Assembly: GCA_026646885.1 (NCBI GenBank)
Contig: JAPKHK010000002.1
Location: forward strand, 176,381-240,380
Direction of reading: 5' to 3'
Source: Casimicrobiaceae bacterium
Lineage (GTDB): Bacteria; Pseudomonadota; Gammaproteobacteria; Burkholderiales; Casimicrobiaceae
Length of the DNA stretch: 64,000 nt
This document shows, piece by piece, positions 45,437 to 53,961 of this stretch. The position numbers were made by a program, and so were the translations under genes. A model generated the notes under the pieces. The model saw nothing but the letters and a program-made list of their open reading frames with translations. It had not been told where the DNA came from and did not search any database. Every line of letters begins with the position of its first letter. Position 1 is the stretch's first letter.

Positions 45437-45961
45437 ATGAACCTCAATTTCTACAAAGCGCTCTCGCTGCTCCTGGAGTACCCCAGCGCGGAGCTAGTGG
45501 CTCATCTGGGTGAAATGGCCGAGCGCATCGCCGCGAGCGAAGGCTGGACGAACGAGGAAAGCCTCGCGGTGGGCAAGTTGATCAGCCACCTCGCGCAAAA
45601 GCCGCTGACCGAAATCCAGGCCGATTATGTCAAGACCTTCGATCTCACGCCCGAACACAGCCTGCACTTGACTCACCACTTGTTCGGCGATGACAAAAGC
45701 CGCGGGCCGGCGCTGATCGATCTCACCGAGATGTACAAGGAATACGGCCTGACATTGGCGAGCAATGAACTGCCCGATTACCTGCCGCTGGTCTTGGAGT
45801 TCGCCGCCGGTCTCGATGACGCGGAGGCGCGCACCTTCCTGGGGGACGCCGCCAAGGTCACCGCGGTGCTTGCCGCCAATCTCGAAGCCGCGGGCAGCGT
45901 TTATGCGCCGGTGCTGCGGCTCATCGAAACCCGCGGCGGTCTTTTGAAACTCGCCGCCTGA
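45437..45961 (+). CDS. narJ: Nitrate reductase molybdenum cofactor assembly chaperone
   Basis: A 174-residue all-helical chaperone that holds NarGH for cofactor insertion before docking on NarI. Recognisable wording: ALSLLLEYPSAELVAHLGEM, YVKTFDLTPEHSLHLTHHLFG, SRGPALIDLTEMYKEYG and ELPDYLPLVLEF. It is shorter than E. coli NarJ (~236), lacking much of the acidic C-terminal tail, though the core is complete. AGGAG lies before ATG 45437. It sits between narH and narI with 12- and 11-bp gaps. Confidence 0.92.
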   Translation: MNLNFYKALSLLLEYPSAELVAHLGEMAERIAASEGWTNEESLAVGKLISHLAQKPLTEIQADYVKTFDLTPEHSLHLTHHLFGDDKSRGPALIDLTEMYKEYGLTLASNELPDYLPLVLEFAAGLDDAEARTFLGDAAKVTAVLAANLEAAGSVYAPVLRLIETRGGLLKLAA

Positions 45962-45972
45962 GGAGTCCGATC

Positions 45973-46659
45973 ATGAGTGTTCACAATTTCGTTTTCGGTG
46001 TTTATCCCTATATCGCCCTGACGGTGTTCCTGCTGGGCAGCCTGGTGCGCTTCGAGCGCGAGCAGTATTCCTGGAAGGCCGATTCGTCGCAGCTTTTGTC
46101 TACGGCCAATATGCGCTGGGCGAGTAACCTCTTTCACGTGGGCATCCTGGCCATTTTCCTGGGCCACGCGGTGGGACTCTTGACGCCGCATTCCTGGTTC
46201 CTCGCGCTAGGGGTGTCGGACATGGCGCACCAGTACACCGCCATCCTCGCCGGTTCGGTATTCGGGCTGATGTGCCTCGCCGGCGGCGCCATTTTGTGGG
46301 TACGGCGCTTCTTCAACCGGCGCGTCTCCGCAGTGAGCCGCGGCTCCGACAAATTCGTGCTCACCTGGCTCTTGCTCACGCTACTCTTGGGGCTCACCAC
46401 CATTCCCTTCTCGCTGGGGCATGCCGCCAAGCAAGACGCCAGCGTCATGGTCGCGCTGGCCGACTGGGCGCAAAGCATCGTCTATCTGCACCCCAACCCG
46501 GCGCTGCTTGCCAACGTCGATCCCATTTTCAAGACCCACATGTTCTTCGGGATGACGGTGTTCCTGGTGTTCCCCTTCACCCGCCTGGTGCATGTCTGGA
46601 GCGCGCCTTTGCCTTATGTCGCTCGTGCTTATCAGATCGTGCGGAGCAAACGGGCGTAG
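45973..46659 (+). CDS. narI: Respiratory nitrate reductase gamma subunit (cytochrome b)
   Basis: A 228-residue inner membrane di-haem cytochrome b with five membrane helices that oxidises quinol. Haem ligands fit His55 and His65 (FHVGILAIFLGHAVG), and His189 and His207 (KTHMFFGMT, RLVHVWS). Those spacings agree with the E. coli ligands at 56, 66, 187 and 205. It starts MSVHNFVFGVYPYIA. Last gene of the nar operon; a hairpin follows 60 bp downstream. Confidence 0.96.
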   Translation: MSVHNFVFGVYPYIALTVFLLGSLVRFEREQYSWKADSSQLLSTANMRWASNLFHVGILAIFLGHAVGLLTPHSWFLALGVSDMAHQYTAILAGSVFGLMCLAGGAILWVRRFFNRRVSAVSRGSDKFVLTWLLLTLLLGLTTIPFSLGHAAKQDASVMVALADWAQSIVYLHPNPALLANVDPIFKTHMFFGMTVFLVFPFTRLVHVWSAPLPYVARAYQIVRSKRA

Positions 46660-46718
46660 TTTTTCCGTATAACCTAGGCAGGACGACCAGGCAGCCTTGT
46701 CTTAATCGCCATGTTCAG

Positions 46719-46747
46719 GCAGGATTCGCGACTTCTACGAATCCTGC
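46719..46747 (+). other. Perfect 10-bp hairpin after narI
   Basis: GCAGGATTCG (46719-46728) pairs with CGAATCCTGC (46738-46747) around a 9-nt loop. No T-run follows. It may stabilise the nar mRNA 3' end, act as a weak terminator, or affect the small gene at 46773. Confidence 0.5.
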
Positions 46748-46772
46748 TGGAGGCCGCGCAGCGGCAAGTGCG

Positions 46773-47150
46773 ATGTCGGACAATTCAAATACCAAATCGG
46801 TTCTGCTCTGGTTCGTAGTTTTCCTCGCGGGGGCTCTTCTTGCCGTCGCGGTGTTGATGAGGCTGCCGGCTGGCCTAGTGATCGGGGGATTGCTGCTGGC
46901 GGCGCTTTATTGGGTGGTGCGCGCCTTCCCGGTCATCGGCCTGGTGGCGGGTTTGGGGCTTGTCGGCTTTCCGCTCTGGTTGTGGCTCAGCGGCAGCTTG
47001 CAGAGCATCAATTTTCAGACCGAAGGTTCGCCCGCTGGCACCATCATGTTCGTGGTGATCGGCGCGATGATGATAGGCATGCCGGCGCTGGGTTTGGTTT
47101 TTCTCGGGGCGTCGGTTCTTGCCTGGCGGAGCAAGCGTGAAGAGGAATGA
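46773..47150 (+). CDS. Small hydrophobic membrane protein of unknown function
   Basis: A 125-residue protein with about four hydrophobic stretches (about 10-30, 33-50, 52-72, 88-112). It has a charged C-terminus (SKREEE) and Gly-rich helices (GLVIGGLLLAALYWVV, GLVAGLGLVGFPLWLWL). No family recognised. ATG 46773 lacks a strong Shine-Dalgarno; the composition and length support a real membrane protein. It lies 113 bp after narI in the same direction, beyond a hairpin, so linkage to nitrate respiration is uncertain. Confidence 0.5.
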   Translation: MSDNSNTKSVLLWFVVFLAGALLAVAVLMRLPAGLVIGGLLLAALYWVVRAFPVIGLVAGLGLVGFPLWLWLSGSLQSINFQTEGSPAGTIMFVVIGAMMIGMPALGLVFLGASVLAWRSKREEE

Positions 47151-47537
47151 GCCGAGGTCGTTGGCCTAAGCACGGACCTCTGGTCTCCCCGCTCTGACGG
47201 GCAGGTCCCCGACCGAGGGGAAAACCTCGTCATCAGAACCCCCGGCCAACCCGGGGTTCATCTGGGTCAATGGCCTGCTGTTTGGCGAGCCGCCCCAAGC
47301 CGGTGTACTTTCGCGACGACGGAAGCTCTTTCGTATTGAAATGGGTGGACCACTCGCGTGAAAAACTTGCCTTGAACCGCGGCAGGTGTTGATTCGGCCC
47401 CGCCAGTTCCTGCGGGTCCGAATCTGGTGTTGCGCAGATTCAGCTTCGCGCTCTCGTGGCCCTTTAAGGGGCGGCGATGACCCTTAGACTTTCGGTGATG
47501 CGGGTGATCGGGATGCCTTCGACATCTCCTGAGAGCG
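47151..47537. other. Intergenic stretch, nothing convincing
   Basis: Between a plus- and a minus-strand gene. On the minus strand a short open frame beyond the stop at 47538 reads YGKTVLEVTLSGDVEG and then PITRITESLRVIAAP (about 47467-47565) in a different frame from the neighbouring gene. It could be chance or a frameshifted tail of it. A G/C hairpin lies near 47243-47255. No RNA gene or terminator was recognised. Confidence 0.4.
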
Positions 47538-47978
47538 TCACTTCGAGGACAGTTTTGCCGTACTCGCAGATTCCTGGGCCGCGTCGGGCTTGGCTTTCTT
47601 CTTTGCCGCGGCTTTGGCTTTGGGCTGCTCTTCCTCATCGTCGCTATTGCCGATCGACATGCTCTGCGAATTGAACCAACCCGATTGCGACTGCGAGCCG
47701 CTGCCGCTGCCGATGCGCATGGTTTGTTTGTTGTAGCGGCCGGACTGGGTTTGCACGCCCTGGCCCTCTTCCACCACCATCGACTGTTCGTTGTCCCGGC
47801 CCGCTTGGGATTGCACCCCAAGGCCTTTTTCGACGCGCATCGATTGGCGGTTGTTTCGTTCGTTCTGGGTCTGCACTTGCACACCTTTGCCGCTTTGCAC
47901 CTGCACCGATTGTTCGCCTTGGCTTTCGCAGCCGGCCGAAACCAGCAGCGCGGCGAGTAGCACATTGAAGCGTTTCAT
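47538..47978 (-). CDS. Exported protein with ~22-residue beta-solenoid-like repeats
   Basis: A 146-residue protein. The signal peptide (about 1-18) ends at a Cys in LLVSAGCE; the lipobox is imperfect, so lipoprotein status is possible only. Residues ~25-112 form four to five repeats of about 22 residues with the pattern Q-S-M-x-V-x-x-G-x-G-V-Q-x-Q-x-G-R-x-N, for example GVQTQSGRYNKQTMRIGSG. The regular Gln, Gly and Asn spacing recalls curlin repeats of CsgA/CsgB. A Lys/Ala/Asp-rich tail follows. The gene is encoded 26 bp after a DUF2807 gene. Function unknown; a secreted or surface beta-helix is the best structural guess. Confidence 0.6.
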   Translation of the reverse strand: MKRFNVLLAALLVSAGCESQGEQSVQVQSGKGVQVQTQNERNNRQSMRVEKGLGVQSQAGRDNEQSMVVEEGQGVQTQSGRYNKQTMRIGSGSGSQSQSGWFNSQSMSIGNSDDEEEQPKAKAAAKKKAKPDAAQESASTAKLSSK

Positions 47979-48004
47979 TCTGACCTCCGTTCGTGGCGCC
48001 AGGC

Positions 48005-48757
48005 TCAAGGACCGGCTTTGCGAATGCGACCCAGTCCCGCAATGCTGGGAATCACTTTCGGGTCACCGTAATAATCGATCTTGCCGACTCCGGCGATGCT
48101 CGCTTCGATGCGTTCCTTGGCGCGCAGCTCTGCTTTGCCCGATCCCGCGATGTCGATGCGTATGGTCGTGGATTCGACTTTGGCAGCCTCGTAGCTGCCC
48201 GCACCGGCGATGTCGATTTCCTGCTCGTCCACTTCGCCGGACAGCGTGGCCTTGCAGGCGCCGGCGGCATCGAAATGCAGCTGCTTCAACTTCAAACCGG
48301 AAAACTCGAATTTGGTGGCGCCGGCACCCTCGACCTTGAGCGCGTCACCCTTGAAGCCTTCCATGCGCACGTGTCCTGCGCCCGAACTTTCGATTTCCTT
48401 GAGATCCTTCACCGTCAAGTAATAGCGGATGTTCTGCCGACCGGGTTTTTTGAAGGAGAAGTTCATCAAAAAGCCGTCCCAGGTCACCGAGGCCCAGTCG
48501 CGCTCGTTGGTGAGCACCAGTTTTCCGTTCTGCACTTCGCTTTTCAGTTCGCGGGTGATTTCGCCCGCGCCTTCGATCACCAGTGCGTCGCGCTCGCCCT
48601 GGGTGATGATGAGTTCTCCGGTGCCTTGCAGGCTGACCGCGGTAATCGGCGGTAGATTGCGCTCGATGCGGTCTTTGTTTTCGCCGGCGGCCAAGGCGGC
48701 GCTGCCGGCGACGCTCAAAACCAAGGCCCAGGCGATCAAGTGGGGTCGGATGCTCAT
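48005..48757 (-). CDS. Exported DUF2807 (GIN-domain) protein
   Basis: A 250-residue protein with a signal peptide (about 1-23, GSAALA). A DUF2807 putative adhesin-head domain follows: VSLQGTGELIITQGERDALVIEG in pieces, then ESSGAGHVRMEGF, LKVEGAGATKFEF, IDIAGAGSYEA, IDIAGSGKAELRA and IPSIAGLGRI. The recurrent hydrophobic-x-GxG turns predict a right-handed beta-helix. Not all family members are adhesins. It precedes the repeat protein at 47538 in the same direction with a 26-bp gap, so two beta-helical exported proteins are made together. Confidence 0.82.
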   Translation of the reverse strand: MSIRPHLIAWALVLSVAGSAALAAGENKDRIERNLPPITAVSLQGTGELIITQGERDALVIEGAGEITRELKSEVQNGKLVLTNERDWASVTWDGFLMNFSFKKPGRQNIRYYLTVKDLKEIESSGAGHVRMEGFKGDALKVEGAGATKFEFSGLKLKQLHFDAAGACKATLSGEVDEQEIDIAGAGSYEAAKVESTTIRIDIAGSGKAELRAKERIEASIAGVGKIDYYGDPKVIPSIAGLGRIRKAGP

Positions 48758-48818
48758 GAGGAAACTCCTTTGCGGTGATAGACTCCCCTTGGATGCACGC
48801 CGGGCGGTTTTCAGATGT

Positions 48819-49355
48819 TCAACCCGGCGACCGCGTATCGAGACGCAATTGGCTGAGGAAACGTTCGGCGTTGCTCACGTAATTGCGCGCGGCCTGCCCG
48901 ATGGCGGTGATTTCCTCGGGCGACAGTTGGCGCACCACCTTGCCCGGCGAACCGAGTATCAGGCTCCCTTCCGGAAACACCTTGCCTTCGGGAATCAAGG
49001 TCTTGGCGCCGACGATGCTGTTCTTGCCGATCACCGCGTGGTTCAGGATCACCGAACCGATGCCCACCAGACACTCCTCGCCGATGGTGCAGCCATGTAG
49101 CATCACCATATGGCCGACGGTGCAACGGGCGCCCACCGTCAGCGGCGCGCCGGGGTCGGTGTGCAGCACGCAGGCATCCTGGATGTTGCTGCCGCGGCCA
49201 ATATGCACGGGCTCATTGTCGCCGCGCAGAATGGCGCCGAACCAGACGCTGGCATCTTCTTCGAGGATGACCGAACCAATGAGCGTGGCGTTGGGCGCGA
49301 TGAAATGGCGGCTGCCGTGAAAGGATGCGGCGTGGCCTTCGAGGGTATAGAGCAT
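48819..49355 (-). CDS. Gamma-class carbonic anhydrase family protein
   Basis: A 178-residue left-handed beta-helix protein of the YrdA/CaiE type. The metal His ligands fit VLHTD and the two in VGHMVMLHG. Hexapeptide repeats run through [37 protein letters not shown] and [19 protein letters not shown] 49355 is chosen since homologues begin close to this MLYTLEGH segment. Carbonic anhydrase activity varies within the group. It diverges from ppa across ~120 bp. Confidence 0.9.
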   Translation of the reverse strand: MLYTLEGHAASFHGSRHFIAPNATLIGSVILEEDASVWFGAILRGDNEPVHIGRGSNIQDACVLHTDPGAPLTVGARCTVGHMVMLHGCTIGEECLVGIGSVILNHAVIGKNSIVGAKTLIPEGKVFPEGSLILGSPGKVVRQLSPEEITAIGQAARNYVSNAERFLSQLRLDTRSPG

Positions 49356-49475
49356 GAGGGGAGCCTGGAGCGAAAAGTAACCAGTGTAGCGGTCGCCGCT
49401 GGCATAGGGAAGGACGGCAAAAGCCCGGCTCGGCGCGGTAAAATGGCCGCACGAACCAATGCGGAATCCCCCACC

Positions 49476-50024
49476 ATGAGCCTCACCCGCGTACCCGCCG
49501 GGCGCGACCTGCCCAATGACTTCAACGTCGTGATCGAAATCCCCATGCACGGCGACCCGATCAAATACGAAGTGGACAAGGAAACCGGCGCGGTCTTCGT
49601 CGACCGCTTCATGTCCACCGCCATGCATTACCCCTGCAACTACGGCTACATTCCGCAGACGCTGTCCGAAGATGGCGATCCGGTGGACGTGCTGGTGCTC
49701 TCACCCGTGCCCCTCATCACCGGCGTGGTGGTGCGCTGCCGGCCGCTGGGCATGCTCAAGATGGAAGACGAAGCCGGGGTGGATGCCAAGCTGCTCGCGG
49801 TGCCCATCGACAAGCTCTGCAACCTCTACCGCACCTTCGAAACTCCGCGCGACCTGCCGGAACAAACCCTGGCGCAGATCGCCCATTTCTTCGAGCACTA
49901 CAAAGACCTCGAAGCCGGCAAATGGGTGCGCCCACTGGGCTGGGTGGGCACCGAAGAAGCCAAGGCGGAAATCCTTGCGGGCGTGAAGCGCTACCACGAA
50001 GCGCAGCCTAAGCCGGCGTTTTGA
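49476..50024 (+). CDS. ppa: Inorganic pyrophosphatase (family I)
   Basis: A 182-residue cytoplasmic enzyme hydrolysing pyrophosphate to phosphate. The signature [12 protein letters not shown] contains the metal-binding Asp residues; other family pieces are [57 protein letters not shown] and [12 protein letters not shown]. The length is normal. It is convergent with the MocR gene, whose end lies 4 bp downstream. Confidence 0.96.
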   Translation: MSLTRVPAGRDLPNDFNVVIEIPMHGDPIKYEVDKETGAVFVDRFMSTAMHYPCNYGYIPQTLSEDGDPVDVLVLSPVPLITGVVVRCRPLGMLKMEDEAGVDAKLLAVPIDKLCNLYRTFETPRDLPEQTLAQIAHFFEHYKDLEAGKWVRPLGWVGTEEAKAEILAGVKRYHEAQPKPAF

Positions 50025-50028
50025 GGTC

Positions 50029-51456
50029 TTAGGCGACGCTGGTGGCGTCGCTTCTCTCTTCGGCATAACGCGCCAGCGATTCAAAAAGTTTGGGTGTGTC
50101 GCTGCGCGCGATGTTGAAGCGCAGCCACGGCGAGGCTTCGAGATAGGGACGGAAGGAACTGCCCGGAGCCAGAAACACGCCATCGCGCGCGGCGCGGTTC
50201 GCGAGGTCCACGCCATTATCCCAGGCGGGGTGCCGAGCCCAGATGAACAAGCCGCCCGCTGGTTCGCACAGCACTTCCATGCCCGCGTGCTCCATGCGTC
50301 GCAGCACCCGGTCGCGCGATCGCGCCAGGCGTTCACGCATGCGCTGCATGTGACGGCGGTAATGGCCTTCGGTCAAGAGGCGATGCACCACGCGCTCGGC
50401 GAACTCCGAGGTGGTGATGTCCGACAGGAGCTTGATGTCAGTGAGCTCTTCGATCCATTCGCGTTTGCCGACCAGGAAGCCCACCCGCAACGAGGCCGAG
50501 AGGGTTTTGCTGAAACTGCCCAGATACAACACCCGCTCCAGTTGATCGAGGGTCGCCAGGCGCGCGGCGCGGCCGGGGTCGAAGTCGGAGGCCACATCGT
50601 CTTCCACCACGATGAAGCCGTGGCGCTCGGCCAGTTGCAAGATGCGGAAGGCGGCTGCCGGCGTGAGGTTGGTGCCGGTGGGGTTGTGCAACACCGATTG
50701 CGTGAAAAACGCCTTGGGCCGGGATTCCAGGGCAAGCCTTTCAGCCACGGCCAAATCCGGGCCGTCTTTGCCGCGCGGCACGCCCAGCAGGCGCACGCCA
50801 TGGAGCTTCAAATTGCCGAAGAGGTTGTAGTAGCCGGGATCGTCCACCAGCACCGCGTCGCCCGGTTTCAAGAGATAGCGGATGACCAGATCCAGGGCCT
50901 GCGCGCCGCCATGAGTCAACAGAATCTGATCCGGCGCGCAGGTGATGCCGACCTCCGCCAAATGCACCCGCAACTGTTCGCGCAGCGGGGCAAAGCCCAA
51001 GCCCTGGCCATAAGTCGTGAGATGCACGCCCGGCTCGCGTGAAAGCGCGCGCAATTGCCGGCGCAGTCCTTCGTCGTCCAGCCATTCGGCCGGCAAAACA
51101 CCGCTGCCGTAGCCGGTGCTGCTGGCTTCGGACGCAAGCACATTGCGCATCAGCATGGCGGTATCGACGGCGCGCTCGATGTGGCAAGGCGGGGCCGCAT
51201 CGGCCGCCGGGGCGCCACGCGCGGCGACGTAAAAGCCCGAACCGCGGCGCGAATGTAAATAACCCTGGGCCACCAGACGATCGTAGGCTTCGACCACGGT
51301 AAAGCGGCTCACGCCCTGACGCTGCGCAAATTGGCGTATCGACGGCAGGCGTGTATCGGCGCGTAGGCTGCGCGAGTCGATGGCTTCGCGCAAGGCCGCG
51401 ACGATCTGATCGACCAGCGGTTGGTTATCATTCAGAGAAAGCGGCGGCAGGCTCAT
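50029..51456 (-). CDS. MocR-family regulator (GntR HTH fused to aminotransferase domain)
   Basis: A 475-residue fusion. Residues ~10-80 are a GntR winged helix (RADTRLPSIRQFAQRQGVSR, FTVVEAYDRLVAQGYL). The rest is a fold-type I aminotransferase domain with the PLP lysine in LGSFSKTLSASLRVGFLVG and the Asp in VEDDVASDFDP. Such proteins bind PLP and amino compounds and regulate a divergent transporter or metabolic gene. ATG 51456 is used; ATG 51483 is an alternative adding nine residues. It diverges from an EamA transporter, with a perfect inverted repeat between them. Confidence 0.88.
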   Translation of the reverse strand: MSLPPLSLNDNQPLVDQIVAALREAIDSRSLRADTRLPSIRQFAQRQGVSRFTVVEAYDRLVAQGYLHSRRGSGFYVAARGAPAADAAPPCHIERAVDTAMLMRNVLASEASSTGYGSGVLPAEWLDDEGLRRQLRALSREPGVHLTTYGQGLGFAPLREQLRVHLAEVGITCAPDQILLTHGGAQALDLVIRYLLKPGDAVLVDDPGYYNLFGNLKLHGVRLLGVPRGKDGPDLAVAERLALESRPKAFFTQSVLHNPTGTNLTPAAAFRILQLAERHGFIVVEDDVASDFDPGRAARLATLDQLERVLYLGSFSKTLSASLRVGFLVGKREWIEELTDIKLLSDITTSEFAERVVHRLLTEGHYRRHMQRMRERLARSRDRVLRRMEHAGMEVLCEPAGGLFIWARHPAWDNGVDLANRAARDGVFLAPGSSFRPYLEASPWLRFNIARSDTPKLFESLARYAEERSDATSVA

Positions 51457-51498
51457 GATTGACTGTCCAGGCGGTTTGACCATTACAGTGTGCGCAAT

Positions 51499-51534
51499 AC
51501 AATTCCAAGTGTCCCTGACTGCGTGTGGAATTGT
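51499..51534. promoter_or_regulatory. Inverted-repeat operator between mocR-type gene and EamA gene
   Basis: ACAATTCCA (51499-51507) and TGGAATTGT (51526-51534) form a perfect 9-bp inverted repeat with an 18-bp spacer. It lies in the 146-bp divergent region (51457-51602). The half-sites are 27 bp apart start to start, so they sit on nearly the same helical face. It is the probable target of the adjacent MocR protein. Confidence 0.6.
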
Positions 51535-51602
51535 CAGCTACTGTCCGAACTGCGTCAAATTCTGCCCGGCCCTGAGAATCTGCCGTCCGAGCCGGATAGC
51601 CC

Positions 51603-52529
51603 ATGCCCTTTAACTCACCTGCCTTGGCACTTGCCGCCCCCTATCTCTTCGTGCTGCTGTGGAGCACGGGCTTCGTCGCCGCCAAATTGGGGCTCCCCTA
51701 TGCCGACCCATTCACCTTTCTGGCCTATCGCTTTCTCATTTTGGTGCCGCTCACCTTGGGGGTCTGCTTTCTGCTCAAAACGCAGTGGCCGCGCTCACCG
51801 CACCAATACCGGCACTTGATGGTCGCCGGCTTGCTGCTGCATGGCGTCTACCTTGGCGGCGTGTTCGCCGCCATTCGCGAGGGTTTGGGTGCCGGTGTTG
51901 TGGCGCTGATCGTGGGTGGTCAGCCGCTCCTGACGGTGTTGCTTGCCAAATTGTGGTTGCGCGAGCGGGTGGCGACCCGGCAATGGTTTGGCTTGCTGGT
52001 GGGTTTGGCCGGGGTCTACGGTGTGCTGGCCGATCGTGTCGCGCTTGCTGGCGGCACCGAGGCCGGTTTGCTGTGGGCGCTGGCGGCGCTGGCCGGCATC
52101 AGCGTGGGCACGATCTATCAAAAGAAGCACTGCGGCGACGTGGAACTGCCGGTCAGTACCTTTGTGCAGTATTCGGTCTGCGCGCTGCTGTTCACTCTGG
52201 TCGCCCCCTGGGCCGGTAGTATGGGCACGCAATGGACGCCCAGCTTCATCGCGGCGTTGTTCTGGTTGGTGGTGGTGCTATCGCTGGGCGCCATCGGCCT
52301 ACTCTACTTTCTGCTCAAGGCCGGTGCGGCCTCTGATGTGGCGCGGTTCTTCTACCTGGTTCCCGGGGTGACGGCGCTTTTTGCCTGGCCTATCTTCGGG
52401 GAACAGCTCGGCGCACCGACCCTGTTCGGCATGGTGGCCATTGCCGCTGGCGTGGTGTTGGCTCGGCCACCAACACTCCCCGCTGCGGCGACCGCGTCTC
52501 CTGCACCCGCTTTGCGGAGTGAACCATGA
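51603..52529 (+). CDS. EamA-family (DMT) transporter
   Basis: A 308-residue inner membrane protein with ten predicted helices in two EamA halves: LWSTGFVAAKLGLPYADPF at the start, PLLTVLLAKLWLRERVATRQ ending the first half, and SVGTIYQKKH opening the second. It is likely an exporter of amino acids or related metabolites. ATG 51603 follows the divergent operator region. Its stop overlaps an ATG (ATGA at 52526), which may be the start region of the second EamA gene. Confidence 0.87.
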   Translation: MPFNSPALALAAPYLFVLLWSTGFVAAKLGLPYADPFTFLAYRFLILVPLTLGVCFLLKTQWPRSPHQYRHLMVAGLLLHGVYLGGVFAAIREGLGAGVVALIVGGQPLLTVLLAKLWLRERVATRQWFGLLVGLAGVYGVLADRVALAGGTEAGLLWALAALAGISVGTIYQKKHCGDVELPVSTFVQYSVCALLFTLVAPWAGSMGTQWTPSFIAALFWLVVVLSLGAIGLLYFLLKAGAASDVARFFYLVPGVTALFAWPIFGEQLGAPTLFGMVAIAAGVVLARPPTLPAAATASPAPALRSEP

Positions 52530-52553
52530 CGGTTCGCGCGCAAGCCACCCAGT

Positions 52554-53450
52554 TTGCCAGTTGCCAGCCCTACGGCGCCCGCTGGGGCTGCGGACGGACT
52601 CCTACTGGGGTTCTTGGGAGTAGCCGCTTTCAGCCTAACCCTGCCGGCCACACGCGCGGCGGTGGCTGCCTTCGATCCCTGGTTCGTGGGTGTGGCGCGG
52701 GGCGTGGTGGCAGGCACCCTTGCGGCGGTCTATCTAGGCATTGCAGGCCGCCGGCTGCCCACCGGCGGGGAGCTGAAAAGACTCCTGATCATCGCCGCCT
52801 GCGTGGCGGTTGCTTTTCCGCTGCTTTCGGCTTTGGCGATGGTCCAGGTTGAGGCGAGTCAGGGCAGTGTGACACTGGGGCTGTTGCCGCTGGCCACGGC
52901 AGTTGCTGCCGCGGTGCTTGCCCGCGAGCGGCCTTCAAGGGGATTCTGGGCGCTGGCCGTCCTGGGCAGCGGCCTGGTGGTGCTGTTTTCCTTGGTTCGT
53001 GGCGGTGGAACGCTGCACGCGGCGGATCTGATTTTGTTCCTGGCGGTGCTTGTCTCGGCGGTGGGCTATGCGCTGGGGGCTGTGCTCGCCGGTTCGCTCG
53101 GCGGCTTGGCGGTGATTTCCTGGGCTCTGGTGCTGGCCGCCCCTTTCCTGTTGGTGCCGGCGTGGCTGCTCCTGCCCGCGCATTGGCCGGCGGTGCCCAG
53201 TGCTTGGCTGGGGCTTGCCTACGTGTGCGTGATCAGTCAGTTCCTCGGGTTTCTGCCCTGGTATCGGGCACTGGCCCGAGGCGGTATCGCGCGCGTCGGC
53301 CAAATTCAGCTCCTGCAGCCGTTTCTCACCATTGCGGCAGCGTGGGTCTTGCTGGGAGAACCACTCGACGCGGTGACGGTAGTTTTTGCGCTGGCAGTGC
53401 TTGGCGTGGTGGTCGCCGGCCGCCGCTTGGTCGTCAGCCGACGGCCCTAG
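52554..53450 (+). CDS. Second EamA-family (DMT) transporter
   Basis: A 298-residue protein with ten predicted helices: GLLLGFLGVAAFSLTLPATR first, ASQGSVTLGLLPLATAVAA in the first EamA half, and FLGFLPWYRALARGGIARVG in the second. The only in-frame start is TTG 52554, without a clear Shine-Dalgarno. The ATG at 52526, translationally coupled to the gene upstream, is in another frame and runs into this gene's first codons. A frameshift (real or sequencing error) joining the two is plausible. The two transporters are paralogous in fold but not close in sequence. Confidence 0.78.
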   Translation: MPVASPTAPAGAADGLLLGFLGVAAFSLTLPATRAAVAAFDPWFVGVARGVVAGTLAAVYLGIAGRRLPTGGELKRLLIIAACVAVAFPLLSALAMVQVEASQGSVTLGLLPLATAVAAAVLARERPSRGFWALAVLGSGLVVLFSLVRGGGTLHAADLILFLAVLVSAVGYALGAVLAGSLGGLAVISWALVLAAPFLLVPAWLLLPAHWPAVPSAWLGLAYVCVISQFLGFLPWYRALARGGIARVGQIQLLQPFLTIAAAWVLLGEPLDAVTVVFALAVLGVVVAGRRLVVSRRP

Positions 53451-53931
53451 GCCTGTCGTCGACCAGTCGGGTCCCGGCCAAGCAATCGTGCAGGAACTGG
53501 CGGTCGGGATCGAGTCCGGCCCAGGCGTAGGGGAGGGCGGCGGCGGCCACACCCCAGGACCCGAGGGCGAGGTAACCGCCCAACGCGAGGGCCGGTGCTG
53601 CCCAAGCCAAGACGTAGCGCATGAGGGCGCGCCGCCAAGTGATCGGATCGCCGCCTCGGGTTACCAAACGCAAGTGCCAGGTCTTCATGGGCAGAGTTCG
53701 CCGTGCGGCGCTCCAGGACCAGCCAAAATAGCCGCCGCCCACCACGAATAGCAGGACCTGGAAGGCGTTGCGTTGCCAGCCCGCCTGCGCTCCGGGCAGC
53801 AGTGCGGAGAACGCATAGGCGGCGCAATACAGCACGGCGACGAGCAACAACGCCTCGTAGCCCAGGGATAGCAGCCGGCGGCGGAACCCGGCGGTGGGAA
53901 GTGCGGGCCGGGGCGCGAGACTCTCCAGCAC
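53434..53931 (-). CDS. RDD-family membrane protein
   Basis: A 165-residue protein with the RDD pattern: FRRRLLSLGYEALLLVAVLY with Arg and Asp/Glu near TM1, a second helix, the TLPMKTWHLRLV segment, and the C-terminal DRQFLHDCLAGTRLV. Three to four membrane helices. RDD proteins have been linked to ion exchange or protein handling, but the function is unsettled. GTG 53931 is the start. The last 17 bp overlap the 3' end of the convergent EamA gene. It is the terminal gene of the sigma / DUF3619 / DUF3106 / RDD unit. Confidence 0.85.
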   Translation of the reverse strand: MLESLAPRPALPTAGFRRRLLSLGYEALLLVAVLYCAAYAFSALLPGAQAGWQRNAFQVLLFVVGGGYFGWSWSAARRTLPMKTWHLRLVTRGGDPITWRRALMRYVLAWAAPALALGGYLALGSWGVAAAALPYAWAGLDPDRQFLHDCLAGTRLVDDRPRAVG

Positions 53932-53961
53932 GGCTGTGGCTGGTCTTTTTCCGTTGCCCGT

